Source: UBA8079 sp049601915
GTDB taxonomy: Bacteria; Pseudomonadota; Alphaproteobacteria; UBA6615
Length of the DNA: 64,000 nucleotides
Direction: 5' to 3'
NCBI GenBank assembly: GCA_049601915.1
Contig: JBMYRB010000002.1
Coordinates: forward strand, 372,001 to 436,000
Each line of letters opens with the position of its first letter. Positions within the stretch are counted from its first letter, which is position 1. The notes below the pieces were generated by a model, which was not told the DNA's origin, ran no database searches, and saw nothing but the letters and a program-made list of their open reading frames with translations. The translations under genes and the position numbers were made by a program. This document shows positions 15,876 to 24,232 of the stretch, one piece after another.

Positions 15876-17762
15876 TCAGGCGACGCGACGCGAACCGCCA
15901 CGAGGCTTGCGGGCCGACCCGTCTTCCTCGTCGAAAAGTTCGGCTAGTTGATCCATGACCGTACCGCCGAGTTGCTCTGCGTCGACGATCGTCACCGCCC
16001 GGCGATAGTAGCGGGTCACATCATGGCCGATGCCAATGGCCAGCAATTCGACGGGCGAATAGGTCTCGATCCATTCGATGATCTGTCGCAGGTGGCGCTC
16101 CAGATAGTTGCCGGCATTCACCGACAGCGTGGAATCATCTACGGGCGCACCATCGGAGATGATCATCAGGATCCGGCGCTGTTCCGAGCGGCCGAGCAAA
16201 CGGTTATGCGCCCACAGCAGCGCCTCGCCGTCGATGTTTTCCTTGAGCAATCCCTCGCGCAGCATCAGGCCGAGATTCTTGCGTGCGCGGCGCCACGGGG
16301 CGTCGGCGGATTTGTAGATGATGTGGCGCAGGTCGTTCAGGCGGCCCGGATTGGCGGGCTTGCCGGCGCCGAGCCATTTTTCGCGCGCCTGACCGCCTTT
16401 CCAGGCCCGGGTCGTGAAGCCGAGAATCTCGACCTTCACGCCGCAGCGTTCCAGCGTGCGCGCGAGAATATCGGCGCTCATCGCGGCGACAGAGATCGGC
16501 CGCCCGCGCATGGAACCCGAATTGTCGATCAGCAGGGTCACGACCGTGTCGCGGAAATTCGTGTCTTCTTCCATCTTGAACGATAGGGGATGGGCAGGGC
16601 TCGTCACCACGCGGGTCAGGCGCGCGGTATCGAGCATGCCTTCCTCGAGGTCGAATTCCCAATTGCGGGTCTGTTTCGCCATCAGGCGGCGCTGCAGCCG
16701 GTTTGCGAGTTTCGAAATGACGCTTTGCAGATGGCCGAGCTGTTGATCGAGCTGTTGGCGCAGGCGCGAGAGCTCGTCGGGGTCACAGAGGCCGGGGGCC
16801 TCGACGATCTCGTCAAATTCCGTCGTGAAGGCGCTATAGACGAATTGTTCGCCCTGGTTATGACCGTATTCGGGCGGACGCCAGGGCTGGCCCGGGGCAT
16901 CGGGGTCTTCGTCGCCGGCTCCCTGCTCCATGTCACCGTCGCCATCCTCAAACGGCATGTCCATCTCTTCGCTTTCGGCGCCGGCCTCTTCATCCTCGCC
17001 TTCGCCGTCCATGGCGTGTGCTTCGCCGTCGCTCTCGCCTTCACCGGTGCTTTCGCCGTCGGCATCGTCCTGATCCTCGCCCGTGCTGTCTTCGGACTCG
17101 GAATCGGCAGCCATCTCCTCGTCGGCAAGTCCGAGATCTGTGATCATTTGCCGGATGACATCCTGGAAGGCGATTTGGTCGTCCAGGCTGTTGCTGAGTT
17201 CCGAAAGGGCGCTGCCGATCTTGGATTCAACGAACGGCCGCCAGACGTCGACCATTTGACGTGCGGAGGGAGGCGGCGAAGCGCCGGTCAGCGCTTCGCG
17301 CGCCAACAGGGCAACGGCCTCGGATACGGGTGCCTGGTCACGCTGGGTGACGCGCGCGAAACCCTTGTCGCGGCATCGCATCTCCAGCGCCGCACTCAGA
17401 TTGTCGGCGACCCCGGCCATGCGGTTGGCGCCGATTGCCTCGACCCGGGCCTGTTCGACTGCGTCATAAAGAGCACGCGCGGCGGGGGCGGTGGGAACCC
17501 TGGACTGGTGCAATTCGGCATTGTGATGGCGCAGATTGAGCGCCAGCGAGTCGGCCTCACCGCGAACGACACTGACATCCTCGGCCGGCAGGTCACGGTT
17601 TGGCAGGGGCAGGCGCGCTTCTTCGCCGCTGATTCCTGGCGGGTCAGGGGTAAACGAAACCGTTAGTTCCGGTTCACGGGCCATGGCGCGCATGGCCGCG
17701 GCCGTGACGCGTCGAAATTCTTCGACCGGCCCGTCATTCCCGCCTCTGTTTGATCCCGCCAT
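15876..17762 (-). CDS. cobT: aerobic cobaltochelatase subunit CobT
   Basis: Part of the CobNST complex that inserts cobalt into hydrogenobyrinate a,c-diamide in aerobic B12 synthesis. It is 628 residues. The order is typical: an N-terminal helical region, a very acidic linker (about 210-310, rich in Asp, Glu and Gly), then a C-terminal von Willebrand A domain with the MIDAS motif DNSGSMRGRP. The start is ATG 17762, seven bases after the cobS stop; an upstream TTG would overlap cobS. cobS is directly upstream. The large subunit cobN is not in the window. This supplies cobalamin that the nearby methylmalonyl-CoA mutase needs. Confidence 0.95.
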   Translation of the reverse strand: MAGSNRGGNDGPVEEFRRVTAAAMRAMAREPELTVSFTPDPPGISGEEARLPLPNRDLPAEDVSVVRGEADSLALNLRHHNAELHQSRVPTAPAARALYDAVEQARVEAIGANRMAGVADNLSAALEMRCRDKGFARVTQRDQAPVSEAVALLAREALTGASPPPSARQMVDVWRPFVESKIGSALSELSNSLDDQIAFQDVIRQMITDLGLADEEMAADSESEDSTGEDQDDADGESTGEGESDGEAHAMDGEGEDEEAGAESEEMDMPFEDGDGDMEQGAGDEDPDAPGQPWRPPEYGHNQGEQFVYSAFTTEFDEIVEAPGLCDPDELSRLRQQLDQQLGHLQSVISKLANRLQRRLMAKQTRNWEFDLEEGMLDTARLTRVVTSPAHPLSFKMEEDTNFRDTVVTLLIDNSGSMRGRPISVAAMSADILARTLERCGVKVEILGFTTRAWKGGQAREKWLGAGKPANPGRLNDLRHIIYKSADAPWRRARKNLGLMLREGLLKENIDGEALLWAHNRLLGRSEQRRILMIISDGAPVDDSTLSVNAGNYLERHLRQIIEWIETYSPVELLAIGIGHDVTRYYRRAVTIVDAEQLGGTVMDQLAELFDEEDGSARKPRGGSRRVA

Positions 17763-17769
17763 CGGCGAT

Positions 17770-18777
17770 TTACTGGGTCGGGGCCGGCGCAATCACGCCG
17801 TCTTCGAGTTCCGTCCCGAAGCAGCGCTGGTAATATTCGGCCACCGTCGAACGCTCGACCTCGTCACACTTGTTCAGGAAGGTGACCCGGAAGCCGAGCG
17901 GGATCGAACCGAAGATCTCTGCATTGTCAGCCCAGGTGATAACAGTACGTGGCGACATGACGGTCGAGATGTCGCCGGCGACGAAGCCTGAGCGTGTCAG
18001 GTCGGCGGTCGCGACCATGGCGGAGAGCTTCTCGCGGCCTTCCTTGTTGTCATAGGCGGCGCATTTCGCGGCCACGATGTCGACTTCCTGCTCATGGGGC
18101 AGATAGTTCAGCGTCGTGACGATGTTCCAACGATCCATCTGCGCCTGGTTGATCTGCTGTGTGCCGTGGTACAGGCCCGTCGTGTCACCCAGCCCAACGG
18201 TATTTGCCGTTGAGAAGAGCCGGAAGCTCGGATGGGGGCGGAGGACCTTGTTCTGGTCGAGAAGGGTCAGCTTGCTGTCGGCCTCCAGCACGCGCTGAAT
18301 CACGAACATGACATCTGGCCGGCCCGCGTCATACTCGTCGAAGACGAGGGCGCAGGGATGTTGCAGGGTCCAGGGCAGGATGCCTTCGCGGAATTCCGTG
18401 ACCTGCACACCGTCGCGCAGGACAATGGCGTCTTTGCCGATCAAATCGATACGGCTGATGTGGCTGTCGAGGTTGACGCGAACGGTCGGCCAGTTGAGGC
18501 GCGCGGCGACCTGTTCGATATGGGTCGACTTGCCTGTGCCGTGATAGCCCTGGATCATAACCCTGCGGTTGTGGGCAAAACCGGCCAGGATCGCGAGCGT
18601 TGTGTCATGGTCGAACTGGTAGCTCTCGTCGAGTGCGGGCACATGAACGGTATGCTCGGAGAAGGCCGGTACCTCCATATCTGAATCGATCCCGAACACC
18701 TGACGGGCCGATACCTTGATGTCAGGCTCAGGATTTTCGGGCATATCCGCATTTGTTATCGATTCAGTCGCTTCCAT
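17770..18777 (-). CDS. cobS: aerobic cobaltochelatase subunit CobS (AAA+ ATPase)
   Basis: MoxR-like AAA+ ATPase of the cobalt chelatase, driving metal insertion with CobT and CobN. It has the CobS N-terminal signature VSARQVFGIDSDMEVPAF, Walker A GYHGTGKST, Walker B-like ALVFDEYDAG and an RLFSTANTVGLGD sensor region. From ATG 18777 it is 335 residues; a TTG at 18798 would add seven. It heads the cobS-cobT pair. A J-domain protein gene lies upstream on the same strand, a common alphaproteobacterial order (bolA facing dnaJ-like, cobS, cobT). Confidence 0.95.
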   Translation of the reverse strand: MEATESITNADMPENPEPDIKVSARQVFGIDSDMEVPAFSEHTVHVPALDESYQFDHDTTLAILAGFAHNRRVMIQGYHGTGKSTHIEQVAARLNWPTVRVNLDSHISRIDLIGKDAIVLRDGVQVTEFREGILPWTLQHPCALVFDEYDAGRPDVMFVIQRVLEADSKLTLLDQNKVLRPHPSFRLFSTANTVGLGDTTGLYHGTQQINQAQMDRWNIVTTLNYLPHEQEVDIVAAKCAAYDNKEGREKLSAMVATADLTRSGFVAGDISTVMSPRTVITWADNAEIFGSIPLGFRVTFLNKCDEVERSTVAEYYQRCFGTELEDGVIAPAPTQ

Positions 18778-18823
18778 AATCCGGTCCACTTTCGTCAAAT
18801 TTTCGTCATGCGGCGCAGCTCCC

Positions 18824-19402
18824 TTAGGGGCCGACCGATTGCATTAATGTTGCGTAGGCTTGGTTGATCGCCTTGAGACGTTCTTCCGCCAGCTTGTTGC
18901 CGCCATTCGCGTCAGGATGGTGCTGTTTGACCAGCTCCTTGTAGCGCCGTTTTATAGCGTCTGCTGTCAGCGGTGGCGATAGTTTCATTATAGCAAGGGC
19001 GTCAATAGTTTCGGAGCCCATACCCGCGGTTTGTGCGTCGGCCGTCGCACCCGCCGTTGCATCTGCGTCGGATTCAAAAAAACCGAAATCATCCCGGATG
19101 CCTTCGCCGGGGCGTTTACCATTCAGGGGCCAGGTTGGACGATGCCAGAAAGTGGTGCCGTGACGGTCGAGTGCGATCTCGTCCTCCGACATCCCGGCAT
19201 AGTAATTCCATGAGCTGTTATATGAGCGCACATGTTCCAGGCAGAACCAGATATATTCGCGCACATTGTCGCGTGACTTTGGTGCCCGGAAATCACCCGG
19301 GAGGTCGCAGTCTTCCTGCGCACATACGCGCAGGTCCGGCCCGCTGTCACCGTTCTCGGTGAGCAGGTCGTCCAGATCGATGGATTTGCGCCGTTTCGCC
19401 AT
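18824..19402 (-). CDS. C-terminal J-domain (DnaJ-like) molecular chaperone protein
   Basis: A 192-residue protein with an atypical layout: a region with CAQEDCDLPGDFRAP and YIWFCLEHVRSYNSSWNYY (about 25-75), a linker, and a J domain at the very C-terminus (about 135-190) with the HPD motif in KQHHPDANGG. J domains stimulate DnaK ATPase; the N-terminal part is conserved among alphaproteobacteria but uncharacterised. The ATG at 19402 fits the conserved start MAKRRKSIDLDDLL. It is divergent from bolA, with 82 bases between the starts, and upstream of cobS on the same strand. Confidence 0.9.
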   Translation of the reverse strand: MAKRRKSIDLDDLLTENGDSGPDLRVCAQEDCDLPGDFRAPKSRDNVREYIWFCLEHVRSYNSSWNYYAGMSEDEIALDRHGTTFWHRPTWPLNGKRPGEGIRDDFGFFESDADATAGATADAQTAGMGSETIDALAIMKLSPPLTADAIKRRYKELVKQHHPDANGGNKLAEERLKAINQAYATLMQSVGP

Positions 19403-19484
19403 GTGCGGAATATGTCTGGTGCACCGGTCGGAGGCAATAACGGGTCCGCAAATAGGTTGGGGACACCAATGGTTGGAGAATTTG

Positions 19485-19769
19485 ATGAATCGCGCAGAAC
19501 GTATCCAGGCAGCCCTAGAGGCCGGGCTCGATGTCCGGCGAATCGAGGTGCAGGACGACTCGCACATTCATGCCGGACACGCCGGCGCCCGGCCCGAGGG
19601 AGAAACACATTTCGATGTTGTGGTTGTGAGCCCTGATTTTGCAGGGCAATCGCGCGTGTCCCGTCAGAGGTCGGTTTATGCCCTGCTTGCCGCGGAATTT
19701 GAGGGCGGTCTCCATGCGCTTTCCGTGCGTGCTTCAACTCCTGAAGAAGCCCGGAACGAAACCAAATGA
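19485..19769 (+). CDS. bolA: BolA-family protein
   Basis: A 94-residue BolA protein, which acts with monothiol glutaredoxins in iron-sulfur and iron homeostasis and in stress morphology. It has DDSHIHAGHAGARPEGETHFDV with the invariant His positions, then the helix around SRVSRQRSVYALLAAEF. The ATG at 19485 follows GGAG; upstream codons in frame are the antisense of the J-domain gene. It is divergent from that gene. It lacks the reductase-like variations of other branches, so it is called BolA1-like. Confidence 0.92.
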   Translation: MNRAERIQAALEAGLDVRRIEVQDDSHIHAGHAGARPEGETHFDVVVVSPDFAGQSRVSRQRSVYALLAAEFEGGLHALSVRASTPEEARNETK

Positions 19770-19868
19770 TACGAATCTTATATATGTTTTGCAAACAGCC
19801 CGCGCGCGTTCTACCTTGCTCTCAGTCGTCATTTGCTGACTTCATTGAGGGTCGAAAGGGCAGGCAAA

Positions 19869-20177
19869 ATGCTTGTAAATCGCAACATCACAGTGGGCTC
19901 GTTGCGCACCAGCGTGCGGTTGGAGCCTCAGTTCTGGGAAGCCTTGCCTGATATCGCGGCGCGCGAACAGCTCACCGTAGATCGCCTCTGCACCATCATT
20001 GATGCCAACGCGGGTGAACTGGGGCGCACGGCAGCAATCCGTGTTTTCATCGCCAGTTACTTTGCGGAAATCCGCGCCCGAGAGAGTGTTTCGGCGCCGG
20101 CAAACTCGCCGACGATGATCGAACGACCCGAACCCTATCGCGCACCTTTTATCCCGGCGACACGCGCCGTCGGATAA
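19869..20177 (+). CDS. ribbon-helix-helix domain protein (RHH_4 type)
   Basis: About 102 residues from ATG 19869. It has the RHH_4 pattern: LVNRNITVGSLRTSVRLEP, FWEALPDIAAREQLTVDRL and a final helix in TAAIRVFIASYFAE. Proteins of this type are small DNA-binding regulators related to Arc/MetJ. The C-terminal 30 residues are proline-rich and probably disordered. The start is chosen for the family N-terminus with AGGGCAGG upstream; a TTG at 19833 is in frame. No toxin-like partner lies beside it, so an antitoxin role is not supported. Confidence 0.8.
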   Translation: MLVNRNITVGSLRTSVRLEPQFWEALPDIAAREQLTVDRLCTIIDANAGELGRTAAIRVFIASYFAEIRARESVSAPANSPTMIERPEPYRAPFIPATRAVG

Positions 20178-20210
20178 GGCGCACGGGCGTCGGCTGCGCG
20201 AGCGCCGCCG

Positions 20211-20774
20211 CTACGCGTCGGCAGACCCGTCGTAATGGTCGGGCCAGAATTCCTTTACCTTCGGACCATCGCTGCGAAAAGCGTGGCAGGTATTGAGCAG
20301 GCGCGGCGGGCGTGTTGACGTTTTCTCACCTTCCGGCCGTTCCTTGTTCTTGAGCGGATAGATGGTCTGGAATGCCGTGGTGGCGACTGGGCCGAGCATC
20401 TCCACGATATGGGTGCAACCCTCGACCCCGCCGACCCGGTCACGCACGCGTTTGCGCCAGCCCGGACCGATGCTGACCCCGACGAGCCGCTCGAAGTTTG
20501 GTGCGATCTGCTTGCAGACCGAAAACGGGCTGTACTCGGTCGTGGCTTCGACGCCGTGAATTTTCATATCGTCGTCCACCGTCAGGCGGATCCACATCTC
20601 ATGCACCGGTTCGCCCGGTGGCACATCTCCGCGCTCATTGTTGTGGAAGGTGTAGGTCTTCACATCGACGAGACGCCCTTCGATATCCCACAAGCCGTCC
20701 TCGCGCCGATAGCCCTTACACTCTACGGTTCGATTGTGAATATGTTCGCGCGCGGCCGGGCTCGACAATGGCAT
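20211..20774 (-). CDS. DUF2889 domain-containing protein
   Basis: A 187-residue protein of the DUF2889 family. It has the typical order: R-x-V-x-C-x-GYRREDGLWDIEGRL near the N-terminus, EMWIRLTVDDD in the middle, then GPGWRKRVRDRVGGVEGCTH and TTAFQTIYP. The conserved Cys and His positions suggest a metal or redox site, but no function is established. The ATG at 20774 is chosen because GAGGA lies 8 bases upstream; a TTG five codons earlier is in frame. It is convergent with the ribbon-helix-helix gene, 33 bases apart. Confidence 0.88.
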   Translation of the reverse strand: MPLSSPAAREHIHNRTVECKGYRREDGLWDIEGRLVDVKTYTFHNNERGDVPPGEPVHEMWIRLTVDDDMKIHGVEATTEYSPFSVCKQIAPNFERLVGVSIGPGWRKRVRDRVGGVEGCTHIVEMLGPVATTAFQTIYPLKNKERPEGEKTSTRPPRLLNTCHAFRSDGPKVKEFWPDHYDGSADA

Positions 20775-20874
20775 GGGATCATTCCTCAAAGGCGAATATC
20801 GTGAAGCGGGACTATAGGATCGCCCCGAAGCTCGTCAAGAAATGCGGCCGTTATCCTTGTCAGCGGAACTGTCG

Positions 20875-22170
20875 CTAGGCCGCAGGGCCCGCTTCGCTGT
20901 CGGCTTCGGGCGCGCGGCGCGTGATTCTTAGTGAACGCAGCTGATTGCCGTTACGCCGCAATATGTCGATCTTCAGGCCCTCGATATCGAAACTCTGGCC
21001 CTCTTCGGGAATAAACCGTGCCTCGTGCAGCACGAGGCCTGCGATTGTCGAGGCCTCCTCGTCGGGCAGGTCCCAGTCGAATTCCCGGTTCAGATCGCGG
21101 ATCGTCACCCGGCCATCGACCATATACGTACCGTCGGCCTGGCGGCGCATGCCGGGTACGGGAATGTCGTGCTCGTCGTCGATTTCGCCGACGATCTCCT
21201 CGATGATGTCCTCGAGCGAGACGACGCCCTGCAGCGCGCCGTACTCGTCGACCACGAGCGCGAAATGTTCACGCCGGTCGCGAAATTCGTGCAGCTGGCG
21301 CAGGCAGTCGGTCGATTCCGGAACGAACCAGGGCTCGGAGGCCACCGCGCGAACATCGATTTCGTCAATATGGCCGTCATGGCTCTGGACTTCGCGCAGC
21401 AGCGCCTTGGCGTGCAACACGCCGACGATGTTATCGGGGTCGTCCTCGTAGAGCGGCACCCGGGTGAAGGGGCAGTCCAGGACCTTGGTCACGATCTCAC
21501 TCGCCGACAAGCCCGCATCGACCATCTGGACGTCGGTGCGGTGGGTCATGATTTCGCCGACCTCGACATCGTCCAGGTCCATCACCCCGCCGAGCATCAA
21601 TCCCTCATGGGCGGACACGCTGTTCGTGTCGGCATGCATGCGGATGGCGCCGCGCAATTCCTGTTCGCGCGCGGTGTCTTCTTCCGAGGCGGTTTTCTCG
21701 CCCACCAGTCGCAACAGCAGGCCGACGATCATCTCGATCGTGCGCGAGATCGGCGAAAGCACGACAACGATGAGGCGGATCGGGCGGGCAACGGTGATCG
21801 CGACCTCGTCGGCATGCCGGATGGCATAGGTTTTCGGCAGGACCTCGGAGAAGATCACGAGAAGGGTGGTCATGGCGATTGTCGCATAGGCGACCCCGGC
21901 ATCTCCGAACAGGGTGATCATGACGCTGGTCGCTAGTGCAGAGGCAAGAATGTTCACGATGTTGTTGCCGATCAGGATGCCGCCGATGAGGCGTTCCTGC
22001 TGTGCGTGTAACAGATTCACCGTGCCGGCGCGTCGGTTGCCCTCGCGTTCCAGTTGATGCATGCGCGGACGCGACGCCCCGGTCAGGGCCGTTTCGGAGC
22101 CAGAGAAAAACGCCGAAAGCGCCAACAGAAAGAAAATTCCGATGACGATAAGGGTGAGGGGATCACTCAT
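20875..22170 (-). CDS. CNNM/CorC-type membrane protein (HlyC/CorC family, DUF21-CBS)
   Basis: A 431-residue protein with the full family layout: a DUF21/CNNM membrane domain with about four hydrophobic helices (about 1-190), a pair of CBS domains (about 205-330, including MTHRTDVQMVD and VVDEYGALQGVVSLEDIIEE), and a CorC_HlyC domain at the C-terminus (about 345-425). Members are implicated in magnesium and cobalt efflux or tolerance, and older names call them hemolysin-like. It follows aroB on the same strand after 25 bases, a common alphaproteobacterial order. Confidence 0.92.
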   Translation of the reverse strand: MSDPLTLIVIGIFFLLALSAFFSGSETALTGASRPRMHQLEREGNRRAGTVNLLHAQQERLIGGILIGNNIVNILASALATSVMITLFGDAGVAYATIAMTTLLVIFSEVLPKTYAIRHADEVAITVARPIRLIVVVLSPISRTIEMIVGLLLRLVGEKTASEEDTAREQELRGAIRMHADTNSVSAHEGLMLGGVMDLDDVEVGEIMTHRTDVQMVDAGLSASEIVTKVLDCPFTRVPLYEDDPDNIVGVLHAKALLREVQSHDGHIDEIDVRAVASEPWFVPESTDCLRQLHEFRDRREHFALVVDEYGALQGVVSLEDIIEEIVGEIDDEHDIPVPGMRRQADGTYMVDGRVTIRDLNREFDWDLPDEEASTIAGLVLHEARFIPEEGQSFDIEGLKIDILRRNGNQLRSLRITRRAPEADSEAGPAA

Positions 22171-22195
22171 GGTTTTTGGGCCTGTTTGAGATGTG

Positions 22196-23326
22196 TCAGG
22201 CGGTGTTCGCCATCTCGGTAAGGAGGCTCGACACGTCGTCGACGGCCACCTCGTTGGTTACAAACGTGTCGCCAATACCGTTCGCCAGGATGAAGGTAAG
22301 GCGCCCTTCCTGGACTTTCTTGTCACGGCCCATATGGGCCAGCAGGACTTCCGCATCCCAGCCGGTGCCGGGATGCGCGGGGAAGCTTGTGGGCAGGCCC
22401 GCTGCGTCGAGATGATAACGGACACGTGCGGCTTCATCGGGGGTGCACAGGCCCATCCGCGCCGACAGTTCGAACGCGAGAACCATGCCGATGGAGACAG
22501 CTTCGCCATGTAACAGCCCCGCACCATATCCGGTCTCCGCCTCCAGTGCATGGGCGAAGGTGTGGCCGAGGTTCAGCAGGGCACGGCGTCCGGTTTCGCG
22601 CTCGTCCTGATTGACGATCTCGGCCTTCATCTCGCAGGCCCGCTCGATGGCACGGATCTGCGCCGGGGCGTCGCCACCCAGGATCGCGGACGCATTGGCC
22701 TCGAGCCATTCGAAGAAAACCGGGTCGCCGAGCAGGCCGTATTTGGCCGTTTCGGCATAGCCGGCGCGCAACTCCGCGGCCGGTAATGTCTTAAGCGTAT
22801 CGGTGTCCGCGATGACGAACCGCGGTTGATAGAACGTACCGATGAGATTTTTTCCGTGCCGCGAGTTGATCGCGGTCTTGCCGCCAACCGAGCTGTCGAC
22901 CTGCGCCAGCAGGGTGGTTGGAACCTGCACGAATTCAACGCCGCGCAACGCGATGCTTGCCGCGAACCCGGTGAGGTCGCCGATCACGCCGCCGCCGAGT
23001 GCGACCAGCACACTCCCACGTTCGAGGCCGCCGTCGATCAGTTCCTCCAGCAGGGCTTCGAGCTGGGCATAGGATTTCGACGCTTCGCCCGCCGCGACCG
23101 TGATCGTGCGGGTCTGGTGACCTGCTTGCCGTAGCGCGGCATCGAGCCGCTCCGCATAGAGCAGGCCGACATTCGTGTCGGTGATGATGATCGTCCGGCG
23201 CTCACCCAGCCGCTCGGCCAGCAGCGTGCCGGCCTGGTCGATCAGTCCGGGGCCGATCGCGATGTCATAGGAGCGCGCACCCAGGTCGACGCGAATACTT
23301 CGCGTGGTGTTGGCTGGAAAGTTCAT
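22196..23326 (-). CDS. aroB: 3-dehydroquinate synthase
   Basis: NAD- and metal-dependent cyclisation of DAHP to 3-dehydroquinate, second step of the shikimate pathway. It is 376 residues. It shows the NAD-binding glycine run VALGGGVIGDLTGFAA, VPTTLLAQVDSSVGGKTAINSRHGKNLIG, and the metal-ligand context LLNLGHTFAHALE and LLHGEAVSIGM. It overlaps aroK by four bases (ATGA) and sits between aroK and the CorC-type gene, so the three are probably one transcript. Confidence 0.97.
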   Translation of the reverse strand: MNFPANTTRSIRVDLGARSYDIAIGPGLIDQAGTLLAERLGERRTIIITDTNVGLLYAERLDAALRQAGHQTRTITVAAGEASKSYAQLEALLEELIDGGLERGSVLVALGGGVIGDLTGFAASIALRGVEFVQVPTTLLAQVDSSVGGKTAINSRHGKNLIGTFYQPRFVIADTDTLKTLPAAELRAGYAETAKYGLLGDPVFFEWLEANASAILGGDAPAQIRAIERACEMKAEIVNQDERETGRRALLNLGHTFAHALEAETGYGAGLLHGEAVSIGMVLAFELSARMGLCTPDEAARVRYHLDAAGLPTSFPAHPGTGWDAEVLLAHMGRDKKVQEGRLTFILANGIGDTFVTNEVAVDDVSSLLTEMANTA

Positions 23327-23928
23327 TGTGCGGGCGATGCCTCTGTCCTGTTGTTGAATGCCGCGAGGGCTTCGACCACGCGCTCGACAGTTTCGTCGGG
23401 CGGGCCGTCGTTGCTCTGGACGACGATGTCTGCCAGCGCATAGACCGGATGTCGGGTTTCCATCAAGCTTTCCAGCGTGCGCGCCGGGTCGCCAGTATTC
23501 AGCAGTGGTCGCTCGGCGCGTCGGGATGTCCGGCGCACAAGCGTGTCGAGATCGGCGCGCAACCAGACCGAAATGCCCGTCTGGGCGATCGCGGCGCGCG
23601 TTTCTTCATCCATGAATGCGCCACCCCCGGTGGCCAGTACCTTGGGTTCATTCTCCAGCAGCCGTGCGATGACACGGCGTTCGCCATCACGAAACTCTGC
23701 CTCACCATGGCGCTCGAAAAATTCGGCGATGGTACATCCGGCCGCGGCCTCGATTTCGGTGTCGGCATCGAAAAAAGGCAGGTCCAACCGCGTCGCTAGG
23801 CGCCGCCCGATGGATGACTTGCCGGCTCCCATCAGCCCGATCATGACGATCGATCGACCCCCGCCGGGCGCCGACGCCCGCAATTCCGCCGGTTCGCGTT
23901 TGTCTTCGACTTGTTTAGAATCGCTCAT
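23323..23928 (-). CDS. aroK: shikimate kinase
   Basis: Phosphorylates shikimate at the 3-hydroxyl with ATP. It is 201 residues. Walker A is GLMGAGKSS (31-39); DADTEIE gives the Mg-binding Asp, the GEAEFRDGERRV segment carries shikimate-binding Arg, and VLATGGGAF is the Walker B-equivalent loop. A basic N-terminal extension of about 25 residues precedes the core. It is the first gene of aroK-aroB-corC and divergent from the small membrane protein gene, with 165 bases between. Confidence 0.96.
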   Translation of the reverse strand: MSDSKQVEDKREPAELRASAPGGGRSIVMIGLMGAGKSSIGRRLATRLDLPFFDADTEIEAAAGCTIAEFFERHGEAEFRDGERRVIARLLENEPKVLATGGGAFMDEETRAAIAQTGISVWLRADLDTLVRRTSRRAERPLLNTGDPARTLESLMETRHPVYALADIVVQSNDGPPDETVERVVEALAAFNNRTEASPAQ

Positions 23929-24093
23929 GCGCTGCTATCTTGATGCGATTCGGTCCGGCGAAGGGTTCGCCGCGTTATCGCCATGGTTCGGATGGCATAA
24001 TAGTCATTCACGCGATGCCCTGCGAGACCGGAGATTGTTTTGGCGAGGTGCGTGTGTTGCATACGCGCCTGTCGGATTTGCGAGGAGGATCGC

Positions 24094-24225
24094 TTGGCCA
24101 AGTACATCATCTTTCTGTTTCTTGCCGTGATCGTCGCCGGCGGTGTTTTTCTCGCGACATGGGACATCCCTGCGCCGACGGAAAGCGTCGAGAAAACCAT
24201 CCCCAACGATCGTTTCCAGCGCTAG
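24094..24225 (+). CDS. 43-residue single-pass membrane protein
   Basis: A TTG at 24094 with a perfect AGGAGG six bases upstream opens a 43-codon frame. It has one hydrophobic segment (about residues 4-22, YIIFLFLAVIVAGGVFLA) and a short polar tail with TESVEKTIPNDRF. The excellent ribosome site and tight spacing (seven bases to the next gene) support real translation. It leads the run into the secreted helical protein and xerD. Function unknown; it resembles small inner-membrane proteins found in front of xerD-linked genes. Confidence 0.7.
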   Translation: MAKYIIFLFLAVIVAGGVFLATWDIPAPTESVEKTIPNDRFQR

Positions 24226-24232
24226 CACCCTC

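Noticed and set aside
16590..17666. Plus-strand frame of 358 codons opposite cobT
   Set aside because: Shadow of the acidic, repetitive cobT linker; hydrophobic composition is an artefact of the complement.
17770..19402. Cobalamin riboswitch near cobS/cobT or the mutase
   Set aside because: No B12-box-like conserved core found in the upstream regions; spacing to neighbours is too short.
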